From contig NCSJ02000182.1 in the NCBI GenBank assembly GCA_002812745.2, positions 1 through 64,000 of the forward strand: 64,000 nucleotides of DNA, written 5' to 3'. The position numbers and the translations under genes are program-made. This stretch comes from Scytalidium lignicola. Lineage: Eukaryota; Ascomycota; Leotiomycetes. The stretch's first letter is position 1, and each line of letters starts with the position of its first letter. The notes below the pieces were generated by a model, which ran no database searches, was not told where the DNA came from, and was given only the letters and a program-made list of their open reading frames with translations. Shown piece by piece: positions 11,381-22,221 of this stretch.

Positions 11381-12356
11381 TTAATCCCACCCACATAAAC
11401 GTGAAGCTATCGAATCTTCTGGAGACGGCATTCTGGAAGCGCAGTAAGCCTCCCTCTCTCTTTTCAATTCCTCGTTACTGATCCATATTCCGGAAAATTC
11501 GATTATCTCGGGCTTGCGGGCATGCTTCGGGGATGACTCTTCCCTGATCAAAACGTTCAATTCGACTCGCAGCTTCAAGTACCCATTACCGAGAAAAACA
11601 AGTTCGATATCCTGTTTTTGCAGGGGTTTGAGAGTGATGGGCTTAAGGGTAGCGTGAAGTGGAATGTCAAAGGGATAAATATCAACATGACAATCAGGAT
11701 ATATATTTAACCCCCCAAAGCTGGCCTAGCCCACATACCATCCTAGGAAGATCTACAGCGTTGTAATAGAGGTGAAGCTTCTTCCCCAAGTGCTGTTCGA
11801 TAAAGTAATGTGTTAAGTACTCGGTGGAGTAGAGATCCCACCTGCCTCCGTCTGTCGGACCAATGGGAATAGATTTTCCTGCCTTACGTTCTGCTTCCAA
11901 GGCCGAATGTGCCTTTTCGAGCACCATCTCCTTTTTCTTCTCGTACTCTTCTGCTTTCTTGTACGCTTTATCCATATACTGATCTTCTTGTCTTTGAAGA
12001 TAACGTTCATGTACCCCGAATTCATCTTCGGAATCGACAGCGTCACTAATATAGGAACTAGACTGGGATTCATCGTCTGACTGGAATTCATCGTCTTCAG
12101 TTCGATTTTCATCTTCTAATTCCTCGTCGCTCCCTCCTTTGTCGTTCGAAGTAGTACAAGCCTTCTTCTCATCCTTTCTGGCAGAGCCGCTACCTGAAAC
12201 CTAACCACGTATCAGCTATACGGTCTTACGCTACTACCTTTTTCGTACTGCAGGGACACATACTCTAAGCTCAGCTGACTCCGAATCTCTTTCATCTTCT
12301 TCATACAGTTGCTCTTCTCTATATTGAAATCGCCTTTTCTTACTCGGTGGTTCCAT
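11381..12356 (-). CDS. Unknown acidic protein, three exons proposed
   Basis: I do not recognise this protein. Proposed exons are 12356-12264, 12200-11739 and 11641-11381; both introns have GTATGT donors and keep phase 0, giving 271 residues. It starts MEPPSKKRRFQYREEQLYEE, with a basic cluster that may be nuclear. A highly acidic region follows (DEELEDENRTEDDEFQSDDE), then a Lys/Glu coiled-coil-like helix (YMDKAYKKAEEYEKKKEMVL). The last part looks folded (RWDLYSTEYLTHYF, LKLRVELNVLI, IIEFSGIWISNEELKRERE). The second junction is uncertain: reading straight through 11739-11694 also gives plausible sequence, and a one-base indel in the ATATATA run near 11697-11705 would connect to the same downstream frame. 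Both solutions give the same C-terminus. Confidence 0.45.
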
Positions 12357-13009
12357 ACTGGAGACGACAGTGTCTAATGTGGAGGGAACGAGACTTCGAT
12401 CTTGACCGGTAATGCTTGTTTATGGTCTGTCTACTTTTCGAGCTACTCAGCGATCTGTGTTTATCGAACCGAAGTTTTGCCGAGTTGCACAAGACCCTAG
12501 AATAAACCACCAAAGCCGTCCTTAAGAACCACTGCATCTTGATACCTTAACTGAACGTCAGAATATTGTAGAATGAGCGTATTCTGAATTGTGCAACAGA
12601 TTTATCCCGCAACATATTTACATCATCTAACGGCAACTTAAACACCAATCTCAACAAAATTGTTACGCCTAGACCTCGGAACAGATTAACATTATGCCGG
12701 GATCTTGATCACGTGGTCACATAAGCTGCAATTCTTAGTTAACTACAATCCGATTCGGGAATAATGACCAGGATCTGATCACGCTACGGCAGTCACCCGG
12801 CTACCACGATTGGTGAATGCAGAACTAAAGCTCCCATTTAGGGTTCAGCGCTCCGCCACAGTGGTACAATACAACCAATGAAACACTCCAATTACATTTC
12901 GTGGCTGGTACCTGTGGAAAAGTCTCAAACTCTTGATGGGTGATCCCTGTGTATCTAGCTAGGCCCTTCATTGATTTCCAAGCGAGATAGGAAGTGTTGG
13001 AAGCTAGAA
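12357..13009. other. Intergenic, no gene recognised
   Basis: Moderate GC, no coherent open frame apart from a minus-strand frame (13082-12825) that runs through the inverted repeat of the adjacent element and is not credible as a gene. Confidence 0.45.
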
Positions 13010-13243
13010 GTACGTAAGGGGGTGTCAAGAAATACTCGCACACCAACAGACCAATCATTTGCGCGATATACTCAGAATCCATGCTGCTTTAATACTTGTA
13101 AGCGACTGCACCGTTTTCAATTTCTAATGCTATATAGTTATTCTGTAAGGTGACTAAAATAGCGAGAAAAGTCTCTTGATTCGGCAAAAAAAANCTCTCG
13201 CTTGCAGGGGGGGGCGAGTATTTCTTGACACCCCCTTACGTAC
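13010..13243. mobile_element. MITE-like non-autonomous DNA transposon with perfect 30-bp terminal inverted repeats
   Basis: Positions 13010-13039 (GTACGTAAGGGGGTGTCAAG...) and 13214-13243 are exact reverse complements over 30 bases and enclose 174 nt with no coding capacity. The repeats begin GTAC, so a TA target duplication as in Tc1/mariner elements would sit at 13011-13012 and 13241-13242, leaving a 228-bp element with CGTAAGGGGG ends. The element lies about 290 bp upstream of the sugar transporter start. An N (13194) next to an A-run and a run of eight G (13207-13214) inside it make the exact length uncertain. The transposon family is inferred from the TA only. Confidence 0.75.
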
Positions 13244-13533
13244 AAAAGGAGACTCAGCACGTCTAATCGCGCCAAAGGATATTTGCGGGAAATTTTTTGT
13301 ATCTTAATTAGATAAAGTGGAGTCCTGTTCCGCCCTACCCGTACTAAATTGACATCGCAATCCCATCGTTATCCCTTTCCTTTTGTTGTATCGCGAACCT
13401 ACGCTCCTTNCCCCCCCATTCGTTCGTCGAACGCGAACGCTTCGACTTAGTGCTGGGATGTAAGGTAGGAAGGTTATTACTAAGGGAAGGTGGCATTGGA
13501 TTGTCCCTCACTTTCGCGCTCCACTACACCACG

Positions 13534-15546
13534 ATGGAGTTCCTGGGGAGCTCGCCCTATGGGAGCATCCCGAGGATGATCTTTACCTGTCTGTTCGTCA
13601 TGTCGGGCGCGCTGGTCTTTGGGATTGATATTGGAGAGATTGGAGGATTTATGGCAATGACACCGTGAGCATTCTTCCNTTTTTTTAACGTGTTTTTTAA
13701 AGTAATAAAATAAGGAGGGGTTAGAGGGCAGTTTGACTGATTTTGTACGCGAGCTCAGGTTCTTGAAGGATTACGGTTATTTCGATGAGAAGACGCAGTC
13801 ATACAATATCCGCGCGAGCTCGCAGGAAGCTATTAACCTCCTCGTGCTGGTCGGTGCTATTTTATCCTCGCTGTCGGCTGGTTGGATTGGTTCGAGGTTG
13901 GGTCGTCGAATAGGTCTGTTCCTGGGTGGTTTCACGGCCTTGATTGGCGCTGTGATGCAATGCTCCTCAACCCACGTTGCGGCTGTTTACATCGGGCGTA
14001 TCTTCCTCGGAGGTGAGCATATCTAGGCGGACACATTATGCACCCCGCGCCAATTGCTGATGCGTGTGTGAAGGTGGTGTCGGCTATGCATCGAACTTCG
14101 TCCCGGTGTACAATGCAGAAGTGTCGCCAGTACAGCTTCGTGGAAGGATGATTGGGTTTTACCAAACCGGTATCAATATTGGACAATTGGTTGGGGCTTG
14201 CATTGACCAAGGAACATATGCCATGAAGACGCGCTGGGCATACAGAGTACCGCTGTTGACGGAGATGTTCTTTCCCCTGGTTATTGGCATCGGCGTTTGG
14301 CTGCTCCCAGAGACACCTCGTGAGTAGATTGATTATCATATTTTATAGTAGTTGACTTATGCTGATGCTTCTATGTCTCAGGCTGGTTGCTCACGGTCGA
14401 TAGGCCTCAGAAAGCCGCCGAGTCGATCCGACGCCTACGAGGAGGCGCATATCCGGAGGAGAAAGTACAGCAGGAAATCGAAGATATTGCATCACATATT
14501 GCACTGGAAAGAGAAATGGAATGTTCTGCTTCCTATCAGGACATCTTCAAAGGAACAAACCGGCGACGAACCCATATTGCATGTGGTGTTGCGTTATGGC
14601 AGGTATTATCTGGACCCTCGTTTATCAATATGTAAGTATACCAACTACTACTTGCAATCCAAACTCTCCTGAACTGATTTGGTCTTCATTATCCAGATAC
14701 GGAACATATTTCTTTAGTATCTCTGGCGTGAAAAATGCCTTTACGACGAATATTATCCTCCAAGCCACACAGCTAGCTGGAATCATCCTCATGTTCCCCT
14801 CCTTGAAATGGCTCGGCAGGCGAACCATCCTACTCTGGGGAGGGGCTGCTCAGACCATCTGCATGTTCATGGTGGCAATTGTCGGAACGGCAGACCCTAA
14901 CAGTACCGCTTCCAGCAAGTCGCTTGTGGCATTTTGTTGTCTATATGGTTTCTTCTTTACCTGGTCATGGGGTTCCGTAGGGTGGGTTGTAATCTCCGAG
15001 ATCGCTTCCACAGCCCTTCGATCTCGAACCCAGAGTCTAGCTACGAGTGTAGGCTGGTTAGGAACCATGCTTATTAATATCATTCTTCCATACTTAATTA
15101 ATACGGATGAGGCAAACCTTGGCGTTAAGGTAAGCTTAATGCGTCCATTCCTTTGTGACACACCTTTCCTAATAGTTTATGTGCTTTAGGTCGGCTTCAT
15201 TTTCGGGGGATTCTGTTTGATTGGATTTCTTTGGGCTGTCTTCGTGGTCCCAGAGACTAAGGGAAGGACCCTTGAACAGCTCGACGAAATGTTCATAAAT
15301 GTAAGTTTTTCCTTTCTTCCCTTCCAAGCCAGGTCAGGTAATATCGTATTTTGCTAACCTATTTTCTAATAGAAATTGTCTATCAAGGAGTTTAATAATT
15401 TCGAGTTTCCATCTGGAGCAAGTGCTAAGAAAGGGAATAGCAGGGACGGTACTCAAACCGAATCGTCCGAGAAGTCCGAGAAAGATACTGGGCTTATTAG
15501 CGTTGAGCAATTGAACTTACAAAAGGATATCAACCGTTTTGCTTAA
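13534..15546 (+). CDS. Sugar-porter family MFS transporter (hexose/oligosaccharide type)
   Basis: Seven exons (13534-13664, 13732-14012, 14074-14319, 14382-14631, 14697-15129, 15190-15300, 15373-15546) join with all phases matching to give 541 residues, a normal length for a 12-TM sugar porter. Family marks are GSRLGRRIGLFLGG in the first cytoplasmic loop, PVYNAEVSPVQLRGRMIG, LPETPRWL before the central loop, VVISEIASTALRSRTQSLAT and the C-terminal PETKGRTLEQLDEMF. It should import a sugar by proton symport at the plasma membrane; the sugar cannot be read from sequence. The start MEFLGSSPYGSIPRMIF was chosen because TM1 follows directly. It is convergent with the Zn2Cys6 gene at 15612 (65 nt apart) and 4.5 kb from a beta-xylosidase, which suggests a xylose or xylo-oligosaccharide role. 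The N at 13679 lies in intron 1 and is harmless. Confidence 0.92.
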
Positions 15547-15611
15547 AAGAAGGTACATATGACCAGGGGTCTCGACACACCTTATATCGAATGCTACACA
15601 CACTCTCTGGT

Positions 15612-17571
15612 TTAATTTGTCCTAGGAATATTTAAATAATGGAACTGACTCCAATCGACGAATTCCTGATCAGGAGCGTAGCCACGCTCGGCAAAATATT
15701 GTTCCCAGGATGTAGGATTCAGAATGGTGTTGCTCAGCTGTATGACGTCCAGATCTTGACCCCAGAGTTGCTCAACTGGAGGTATAAACTCTGGTAACTG
15801 GGAGACCTGTTCTTGGGGAAGCCTTCGTCCTGGTACAGTGCCAAGAGCATCAAATACGTCCGGCTCTAGACGCGATAGGACCGCTTTCAAGGTATTCCCT
15901 TGAGTCCAGAAGAGCCCCCACTCCTTCTCTGCAAGAAGGAACCCCATTAGAGTCTTAGCTCTAGCAGCAGCGTGGACGATTCGATCAAGTATGGCAGCAC
16001 TATAGGAATGGTTGGTGCGAGAGTCCCTGAGAATATCGATCACTATCATTGCCGCACGTGCTGTAACGTAGAGGCAAGGGGTTACTATTTGGCCTGGTGC
16101 CGAATGCATTAATTCTGGGGTTGAGTATTCTAGGGTCTCGCATGCTTCAAGGACTATGGTACTGCTCTCCTGATTAACCATTTGTTGAAGAGTGTTATAA
16201 GCAGGGTGGATCTCCGGAACAACGTTTCTCAACCCTAGTACGAATAACAAGTGGATATTGTTCAATATTGCTTTGAGGGATTGCCATGTAAACATGTCAT
16301 ATTCTGATTTTTTTGACTCTAGATGCCACGCATGAACTCGAATCTGATCAAGGATGATCTTGGAGTCGGTATAGACATCTGATCCCGTAGCTGGGTCATT
16401 TCTGTATACTACACGCAAGACCTGACGCATGCAGCTAGAGAGTACGGCAGCTCCTATGAAGTATTTATGCACAGGGTAGTTCTCAAGTCCTCGGATAGGT
16501 TGGTCAAATTGCAAAGCGCCTGCTCCCAACTCCATATCTTGGGCTCTTGTAGTGTTGAGAGGTTGGCCTAGCGCAGCTTCAACATAAGTGTCCTGATGTA
16601 GACATGCCAACCACATTGATTGCTTGAGCGTAACATCTTGTGGGTCGTCTGCCGGATTGATAGCATGAAGTCCTAGATCTCTAGCTAGCGTACAGGCAAA
16701 TGTGACTCGCATTGAATATTTTTGAAAATCTGAATGCTCTCGTGTGAACAAATCCACTCTAAGAAGCATGATCAATAAAGCTTGAAGAGTCTGGATGGTT
16801 GGCTTATATGGCTGTCGGAAGCCAAATAATTGCCGCGATTCTAGTTCTATGACCTCCCTGATATGGACGAAGTCTCTCCATGATGCAATTGCTAGGTGGT
16901 GGCGAGCAGCCACTCCTAGAATCGCGGCTTCGAGCAGAGTGTTAGCAGGATATCGGTGGAGACTCTCGACGGTAACGACAGGCCAGACGGGCTGGATATA
17001 GTCAAAAAATATATCATATAGATGCCTTTTAACTCGAGGGCTTATATTCAGGGGGTTCTTGGATGGTGGCGGTGGTGCTAGCACCCGTACCAGGCCAGAT
17101 GCTGTTACCGGACCAGCGGCTGAGGCTCCAGCTGCAGCTGAGACTGTTGATGTTGTTACATGCACCGCCGTTGTCAGAACAGGTGCCGATGCCGGCACTG
17201 ATTGCGTTTGTTTCTGGTCTGCCGACTGCTCCTCCGTCTGTTCTGGAACAGTTAAGGGAGCTCTTGGGTTATGTAGATCTAGAGGATGGCCACCAGCATT
17301 TGAAGACGGTCCCCAGAAGATACTACGTGTAACAGGTTCTTGAGCTTGGATTTGTTTCGCATATGCTTTTACTGCGTGAGACGTCCAGGTGGCAGACTCG
17401 ATTAAACAGTTCAACCTATAGGTAGTACAGCGGTCGCATGCTGGTGTAAAGGAGGTCTTCTCGCTCCACTCGCATTTGATACGAAGTCTGTAAGGCTGTA
17501 AGTTGAGGAACAGATAATGGCATATCATATGTGAGCAACCTTCGACACGCATCACATATTTGCGCTGTCAT
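15612..17571 (-). CDS. Zn2Cys6 fungal transcription factor with fungal-specific TF domain
   Basis: Exon 1 (17571-17540) codes only MTAQICDACRR and is spliced over a 52-nt intron (GTTGCT...CTTACAG) to exon 2 (17487-15612), giving 635 residues. The splice rebuilds a full binuclear cluster, CDACRRLRIKC then ACDRCTTYRLNC, with spacing C-x2-C-x6-C-x12-C-x2-C-x6-C. Without exon 1 the first two Cys would be lost. After a Thr/Ser/Ala-rich linker comes the fungal TF middle-homology domain (LLEAAILGVAARHHLAI, TLQALLIMLLRVDLFTREHSD, TLARDLGLHAI). It should be a nuclear DNA-binding regulator. Its position between the sugar transporter and a second Zn2Cys6 gene suggests it controls local sugar-use genes; that is inference. 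Confidence 0.88.
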
Positions 17572-17951
17572 TATCGACAGAAAACAGCTTTGGGTGCTGA
17601 GCTTTAGGTTTAATTCTCGTTCTTGCTATAGTGGAGTTGGAATACTGCAGAGGTCTCAAAATCAAAGTTCTTGGAAATTAAAACAAGTTATTGACTTTAC
17701 TACTAAGTTCCTGAAGTTATATTGGCTAGGAAGAGTGATTAGCACTTCTAAGTTGTGCAATCATGCAAGCAAATATAAATCTCCGTGGTGGCGTATTTAT
17801 CGAACACCTTAAACCTCAGGCATTAGGGCATTGTGCAGCTCTCGTGCCTCTTTCGTTTAATGCAACCTCATCTAAAGGTTGTTATCGTNCCCCCCATTCT
17901 CATACTCACTGCGTCTTGCCCCGTCCTAAAATGTAGGAAGTCGATTGAGTT
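17572..17951. promoter_or_regulatory. Shared divergent promoter of two Zn2Cys6 regulator genes
   Basis: The two regulator start codons face away from each other across 380 bp, so this stretch must hold both promoters. At 17890-17899 it carries CCCCCCATTC, also found at 13412-13421 upstream of the sugar transporter. The C-run length is uncertain because an N precedes each. Confidence 0.55.
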
Positions 17952-19156
17952 ATGAAATCACAAACAAAGAAACTACGGAGCGCTGCCGCCTGTGATCAAT
18001 GTAAAGTAGCTAAGCGTCGGTAAGTAGGTGCGTTCTAACGGATGTGCAAGTAGGGTTGCTAACCAGATCATGGCGAAAAGGTGTGAAGGGGGCAATGGTA
18101 GCCAGCCTTGTCGATACTGTGCTCACCGGCGCCTAACATGCACATTCTCTCAGCATGTTAAGAAGCATGGAGAGGCGGCAGAGCAGAGCTCATCTTGGAG
18201 CTCTGACAAGGGCGTTGCCGGCTATAGCATAGATCTGCCTCCAGCCACGAGCACTCTTGTATCTGCCCTGTTAGACAGGTTCGTGCTGTCGTTGTCCAAC
18301 AGTTGTGGATATCGTGATGCTTAAGCCGGGGTGCAGGTATTTTGAGACGATTTCGCCGATATGGCCAGTGGTTGGCCGGTCAGAGCTTATGGGCAGCGCG
18401 AAGATTTCACCCCTCCTTATCCGATCTATCTGTCTTCTCTCAGCGATGTCACAGCAACCAAGTCCAGCAAATGAGTTTCTTGTCGAGAGCATTGTTGAAT
18501 CAGTACGGCAATGTTCTGACGAGAACGATATAATCTCATCACCATCGATTCCTAACCTGCAAGCTATTCTTCTCCTGCTAGCATGTCCTTACATACCTAA
18601 TCGTTCATTAATGCTTGCAGCCGCCTGCCGAATGTCACTGATATATGGACTTCATTGTACTGATTCCGATAGCGTAATATTGTACTGGTCCTGTGTGGCT
18701 TGGGCATGGTGGGAATCACTTGAGAACTCGGACGGTAATCCTGACAAGATGATGTGTTTTGACTTGCAAAGTTCAAGACCGTCTCGTAATCCTCACGGCG
18801 AGACTTTTTTTGGCCAGATTTACTCATTGCTTGGTAAAGCAAGAAAAACCAGGAGTCAACAGTTTCTACCGGAGAATAGGGAGAAGGTTAAGGCCAGCCC
18901 GCAAGCTTATCTGGAAGTTGAACTACCAAAAGCAGTGGCAGGCCTTGATCTTTCCTCTATGGGAGGCATGGCACCTGATAGTTCTGAAAGTTTTAAACTA
19001 GTGATGTTGCTGGTGGAAGCGTATCTACTAAAGCCACGCGGAGCTTTGGGACACGCGTTGTTAGAATTCATATCGTCGGACAGTGTGTGGTTTCGGTTTG
19101 AACCATTCCAGTCTATTGTCAGAAAGATACGCTCTAGGACTAGTCCCGATGTTTGA
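17952..19156 (+). CDS. Zn2Cys6 transcription factor, short form
   Basis: Exons 17952-18019, 18081-18278 and 18337-19156 join in phase to give 361 residues. The splice between exons 1 and 2 completes the zinc cluster: CDQCKVAKRRC, then C-x8-C in CEGGNGSQPC, then CRYCAHRRLTC. A second splice connects LLDR to YFETISPIWPVV, the usual opening of the fungal TF regulatory domain. The following LLIRSICLLSAMSQQPSP and LAACRMSLIYGLHCTD pieces fit that domain, but the protein ends at RSRTSPDV, clearly shorter than the 500-800 residues common in the family. It could be naturally short or C-terminally truncated. It is divergently paired with the regulator at 15612. Confidence 0.82.
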
Positions 19157-20040
19157 TTTGATATATATAAACTGCATTAGGAATGTGACAGTGGTTGATA
19201 TCTATTCCGACTAGATTGCAAGCACGGTGTTATCAAGACATACATGTAATTNAAAAAACAAAGTAGATACAAGGCCATGTTAAAAATATTCGCTCCGTTA
19301 CTATATGTGGACTAGATGAGCTACTACGCTAAAAGCCAATAGGTTCTGCTAGTATTGGCAAATTCTCCTAAGAAATATGAATTCTGCATACTGCAGAGAA
19401 CTTTAGGTTTACATTTTCATATTAGCGTTCCTAAAAAAGGAATATACCTCAGTTACTCCTTTCCGTCTATTTTAAACTTTCAATTTAAATACATATATTA
19501 ATGTACTCAATGGACCAAAACATATAACGTCTTTTGTTTTTTAACCATTGATCAAACTGCTTATATTGGTTTTTAGTATAAATACAAAGACTTTCGGCAA
19601 GTGGTCTGAAGTCTTAACTGGATATTTCCATGAATCTGATGTTACTGCTCGGAAGGTTTGAAGAGCTTTTACTCGGTATAGTTAGACAAGGAGCTCACTT
19701 AAGCAGATTTGAATAGCTGAATATCAAGCAGGGTTTATAAAGTGGATAGTTACTACTAGAAGGAGTTTGATTAAGCATTGAGAGAAAGAAAGGTGACCTT
19801 GCAAGAGCAGTTTACAGAGTGCATCCGTTTTACCTTGTTCTGATAGATGGTATATCCAGCTTGTAAACCCTCGGAAATAGTACAAATACGCCTTAATTTC
19901 TCAAATTAAATATACCAAGTAATAAATGAGTTTAATTTTATTGCATATAAATATAATAAATAAATTTGTAATGGAAACCACCAGTCATAAATTTAAACCG
20001 CCCAAAACTTCAATCTAGGGCATGGATTCGTATGTTTAGA
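19157..20040. other. AT-rich intergenic between convergent genes
   Basis: No open frame of note and no repeat pair seen. Composition is very AT-rich (for example 19900-19970). A single N at 19252 abuts an A-run. Confidence 0.5.
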
Positions 20041-21675
20041 TTAAACTTCATAACGATCAGACTGGTCAGACACCGGGCGATACACAAAATAATCAAATTT
20101 AGCCGGTAATACAGTGCCGTTAAGATCTGAGCATGCAACTCCTACGAAGGCACCCGTGAAGCTCCCATGAACTTTATGCCCTCCACATTCGTCTGATATA
20201 ATGGAGGCATCAAAAACGGGCCCAACTTTCTTCAACTCTGCGTCTCCTTCGAGAGCATAGTAGAATTGCAATTCGCGGCCGCGGATTGACAGTGCAAGCT
20301 TCACCTTCCCTTCATTTGGAATCTGAACGGGTTCAGGATATGGGAGTTCGAGGTCCCCATCCGGAAAAGAGGTTTCGGATCTCAAGATGAGGAGCTCTCG
20401 CCGGCCATCTGAATGTGCTGTGACCGTAAGGTAGAAGAAATTGTAGCGGCTATAGTAGGCCGTAAGACCAGCAAACTGTCGCTCATCAGATGGAGAGAAG
20501 TCAATAATCGTCTCTGCATCATATGAAAAATGCGTTTGTCGACGTGCTACCAACGCCTGTTCAAACCACGAACCAATCGATTCGCGACCGAAGAGCACCA
20601 GCTTTCCGTCCTGACACGCAAATATTCGGTCAGTTTCCGGAGTGCGTAGCCATTGGAAATCTTTGTGCAACCCTGTCTCGAAAGTGTAACGCTGTTCCGC
20701 CCAGTACTTGCTATCATCACGGGTTCCGGGGACATCGATGTATAGTGAGGGGACGGGACCATTTTTCACATAAAGCCAGTCGTCATCCGCCCAATACACC
20801 TCTTGAATCGCCGTCTCTCGTCCTAAAACACACCGGCGCTCCTGTGTCGTTGGACGACCGGTCAAATGAACCAGATACGTCTTGCCTTCCGGAGTCTCCA
20901 CGATGTCACCGTGGCCTGCACGCTGCAAGGCCGCGAAAGGGTTATCCTTAGATGTAAGAATGTGTTTCTGCGGGTGTGTTTCATATGGACCCCAAATATT
21001 CCGAGAACGTGCAAATGTACATGCATGGTCATATCCAGTCCCTCCTTCTGCGGTCATTAGGTAGTACCAATCATTCCGCTTGTATAAGTGCGGGCCTTCG
21101 ACCAGAGCCAGATCTGTTCCCTGGTAGATGTTCTTTTTAGGGCCGACTAGCTTTCTAGCAGCAGGATCAAACTCTTGCAGGACAATTCCAGCGAAGAGCT
21201 GAGGCCGACTACGATGGTCCCATAGCATATTGACAAACCACTTCCGGCCGTCGTCATCGTGGAATAAGGAGGGGTCAAATCCAGACGAATTGGCGTAAAT
21301 GGGATCGGACCAGGGGCCAGTGATGGAGGGAGAACTGATGATGTAGTTATGGGCATCTTTAAATGACCCGTCCTTACGTTTCACATCGGTGTACACAAGC
21401 CAAAATCTCTCTCCATCGTGAGTAATGCATGGGGCCCAAACGCCACAACTATCGGGATCACCACGCATGTCCAGCTGGCTTTTGCGGCTCAGCGGCCGGA
21501 TGACAAGCTCCCAGTTGGCCAGATCCTTGGAGTGGTGAATTTGCACGCCGGGGTACCATTCAAATGTCGACGTAGCAATATAATAATCCTCCCCCACCCT
21601 CAAGATTGAAGGGTCTGGGTTGAACCCCGGAAGGATGGGATTCTGCAACAACGGCATGATGGGTAATGTTGGCAA
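20041..21675 (-). CDS. GH43 beta-xylosidase (XynB-like), intracellular
   Basis: A single intact exon of 544 residues. It has the GH43 five-bladed propeller with the catalytic triad in place: base Asp21 in NPDPSI, pKa-modulating Asp134 in SGFDPSLFHD and acid Glu193 in ALVEGPHLY. Other family blocks are EDYYIATSTFEWYPGVQIHH, WYYLMTAEGGTGYDH and YLVHLTGRP. The C-terminal half is the usual beta-sandwich (FAGLTAYYSRYNFFYLTV, GSFTGAFVGVACSDLNGT). The closest type is the bacterial/fungal XynB family (subfamily 11), which removes xylose from the non-reducing end of short xylo-oligosaccharides and often has alpha-arabinofuranosidase side activity. There is no signal peptide, so it should work inside the cell on imported oligosaccharides, which fits the nearby sugar porter. 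An alternative start is the Met at residue 7. Confidence 0.93.
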   Translation of the reverse strand: MPTLPIMPLLQNPILPGFNPDPSILRVGEDYYIATSTFEWYPGVQIHHSKDLANWELVIRPLSRKSQLDMRGDPDSCGVWAPCITHDGERFWLVYTDVKRKDGSFKDAHNYIISSPSITGPWSDPIYANSSGFDPSLFHDDDGRKWFVNMLWDHRSRPQLFAGIVLQEFDPAARKLVGPKKNIYQGTDLALVEGPHLYKRNDWYYLMTAEGGTGYDHACTFARSRNIWGPYETHPQKHILTSKDNPFAALQRAGHGDIVETPEGKTYLVHLTGRPTTQERRCVLGRETAIQEVYWADDDWLYVKNGPVPSLYIDVPGTRDDSKYWAEQRYTFETGLHKDFQWLRTPETDRIFACQDGKLVLFGRESIGSWFEQALVARRQTHFSYDAETIIDFSPSDERQFAGLTAYYSRYNFFYLTVTAHSDGRRELLILRSETSFPDGDLELPYPEPVQIPNEGKVKLALSIRGRELQFYYALEGDAELKKVGPVFDASIISDECGGHKVHGSFTGAFVGVACSDLNGTVLPAKFDYFVYRPVSDQSDRYEV

Positions 21676-21795
21676 CTTATAATGGTGTGACTTTTCATAG
21701 AAACAGTAATTGTTTTATTAATAAAAGCCAGCATTGAATAAATATTAATAGAAGGGTTTTTCATTTAAGGGATGTTTAAATAACGGGATGTTGTA

Positions 21796-21802
21796 TTTAG
21801 CC
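21796..21802 (-). promoter_or_regulatory. GGCTAAA box (XlnR/Xyr1-type site), 121 bp upstream of the GH43 start
   Basis: On the minus strand the sequence reads GGCTAAA, the binding element of the xylanolytic activator XlnR/Xyr1 in Aspergillus and Trichoderma. It is in the same orientation as the gene. Seven-base matches also occur by chance. Confidence 0.5.
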
Positions 21803-22214
21803 GGTGGAGATCTGATTAGCTCCCGCAAACATCCCACTTGTCGAATTAACCGGCTTGGGTCTGAACCACTACGATTCCTATGCTTGATGTATCAACTAGA
21901 TGGTTTCATGTGGAGCTGAATCCAAGAGTGTATCTTGCAAGATTTACAAAACTGATAATCCGTTTGGTCTTATCCGTTATCGTAAAAGACGCTGTTGAGG
22001 ACATGACAACTTTAGCACAGATTAGTTCTGAACTATAGCTGCTTATTTCAGAGCGAATTATACATATGTGATACCCGTTGTATTTGCAAGAATTAAGTTA
22101 TCCTACCCAGGCTGAAAGAGTAATTATGATCGAGTTGCCCAATTGAGTGGCCTTTTTCTTGTCAATATGTATATCAGCAATCTTCATCTCACCATCTTTC
22201 AATACAAATCTTAA

Positions 22215-22221
22215 TTTAGCC
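22215..22221 (-). promoter_or_regulatory. Second GGCTAAA box upstream of GH43
   Basis: The same heptamer as at 21796-21802, again on the minus strand, 540 bp from the start codon. Two copies within 430 bp of AT-rich promoter raise the chance of real XlnR-type control. Confidence 0.4.

Noticed and set aside
12825..13082. 85-codon minus-strand frame
   Set aside because: It runs through the terminal inverted repeat of the MITE-like element and has no coding character.
17059..17343. Plus-strand frames rich in Ala/Gly and Leu/Pro
   Set aside because: Antisense shadow of the Zn2Cys6 linker region.
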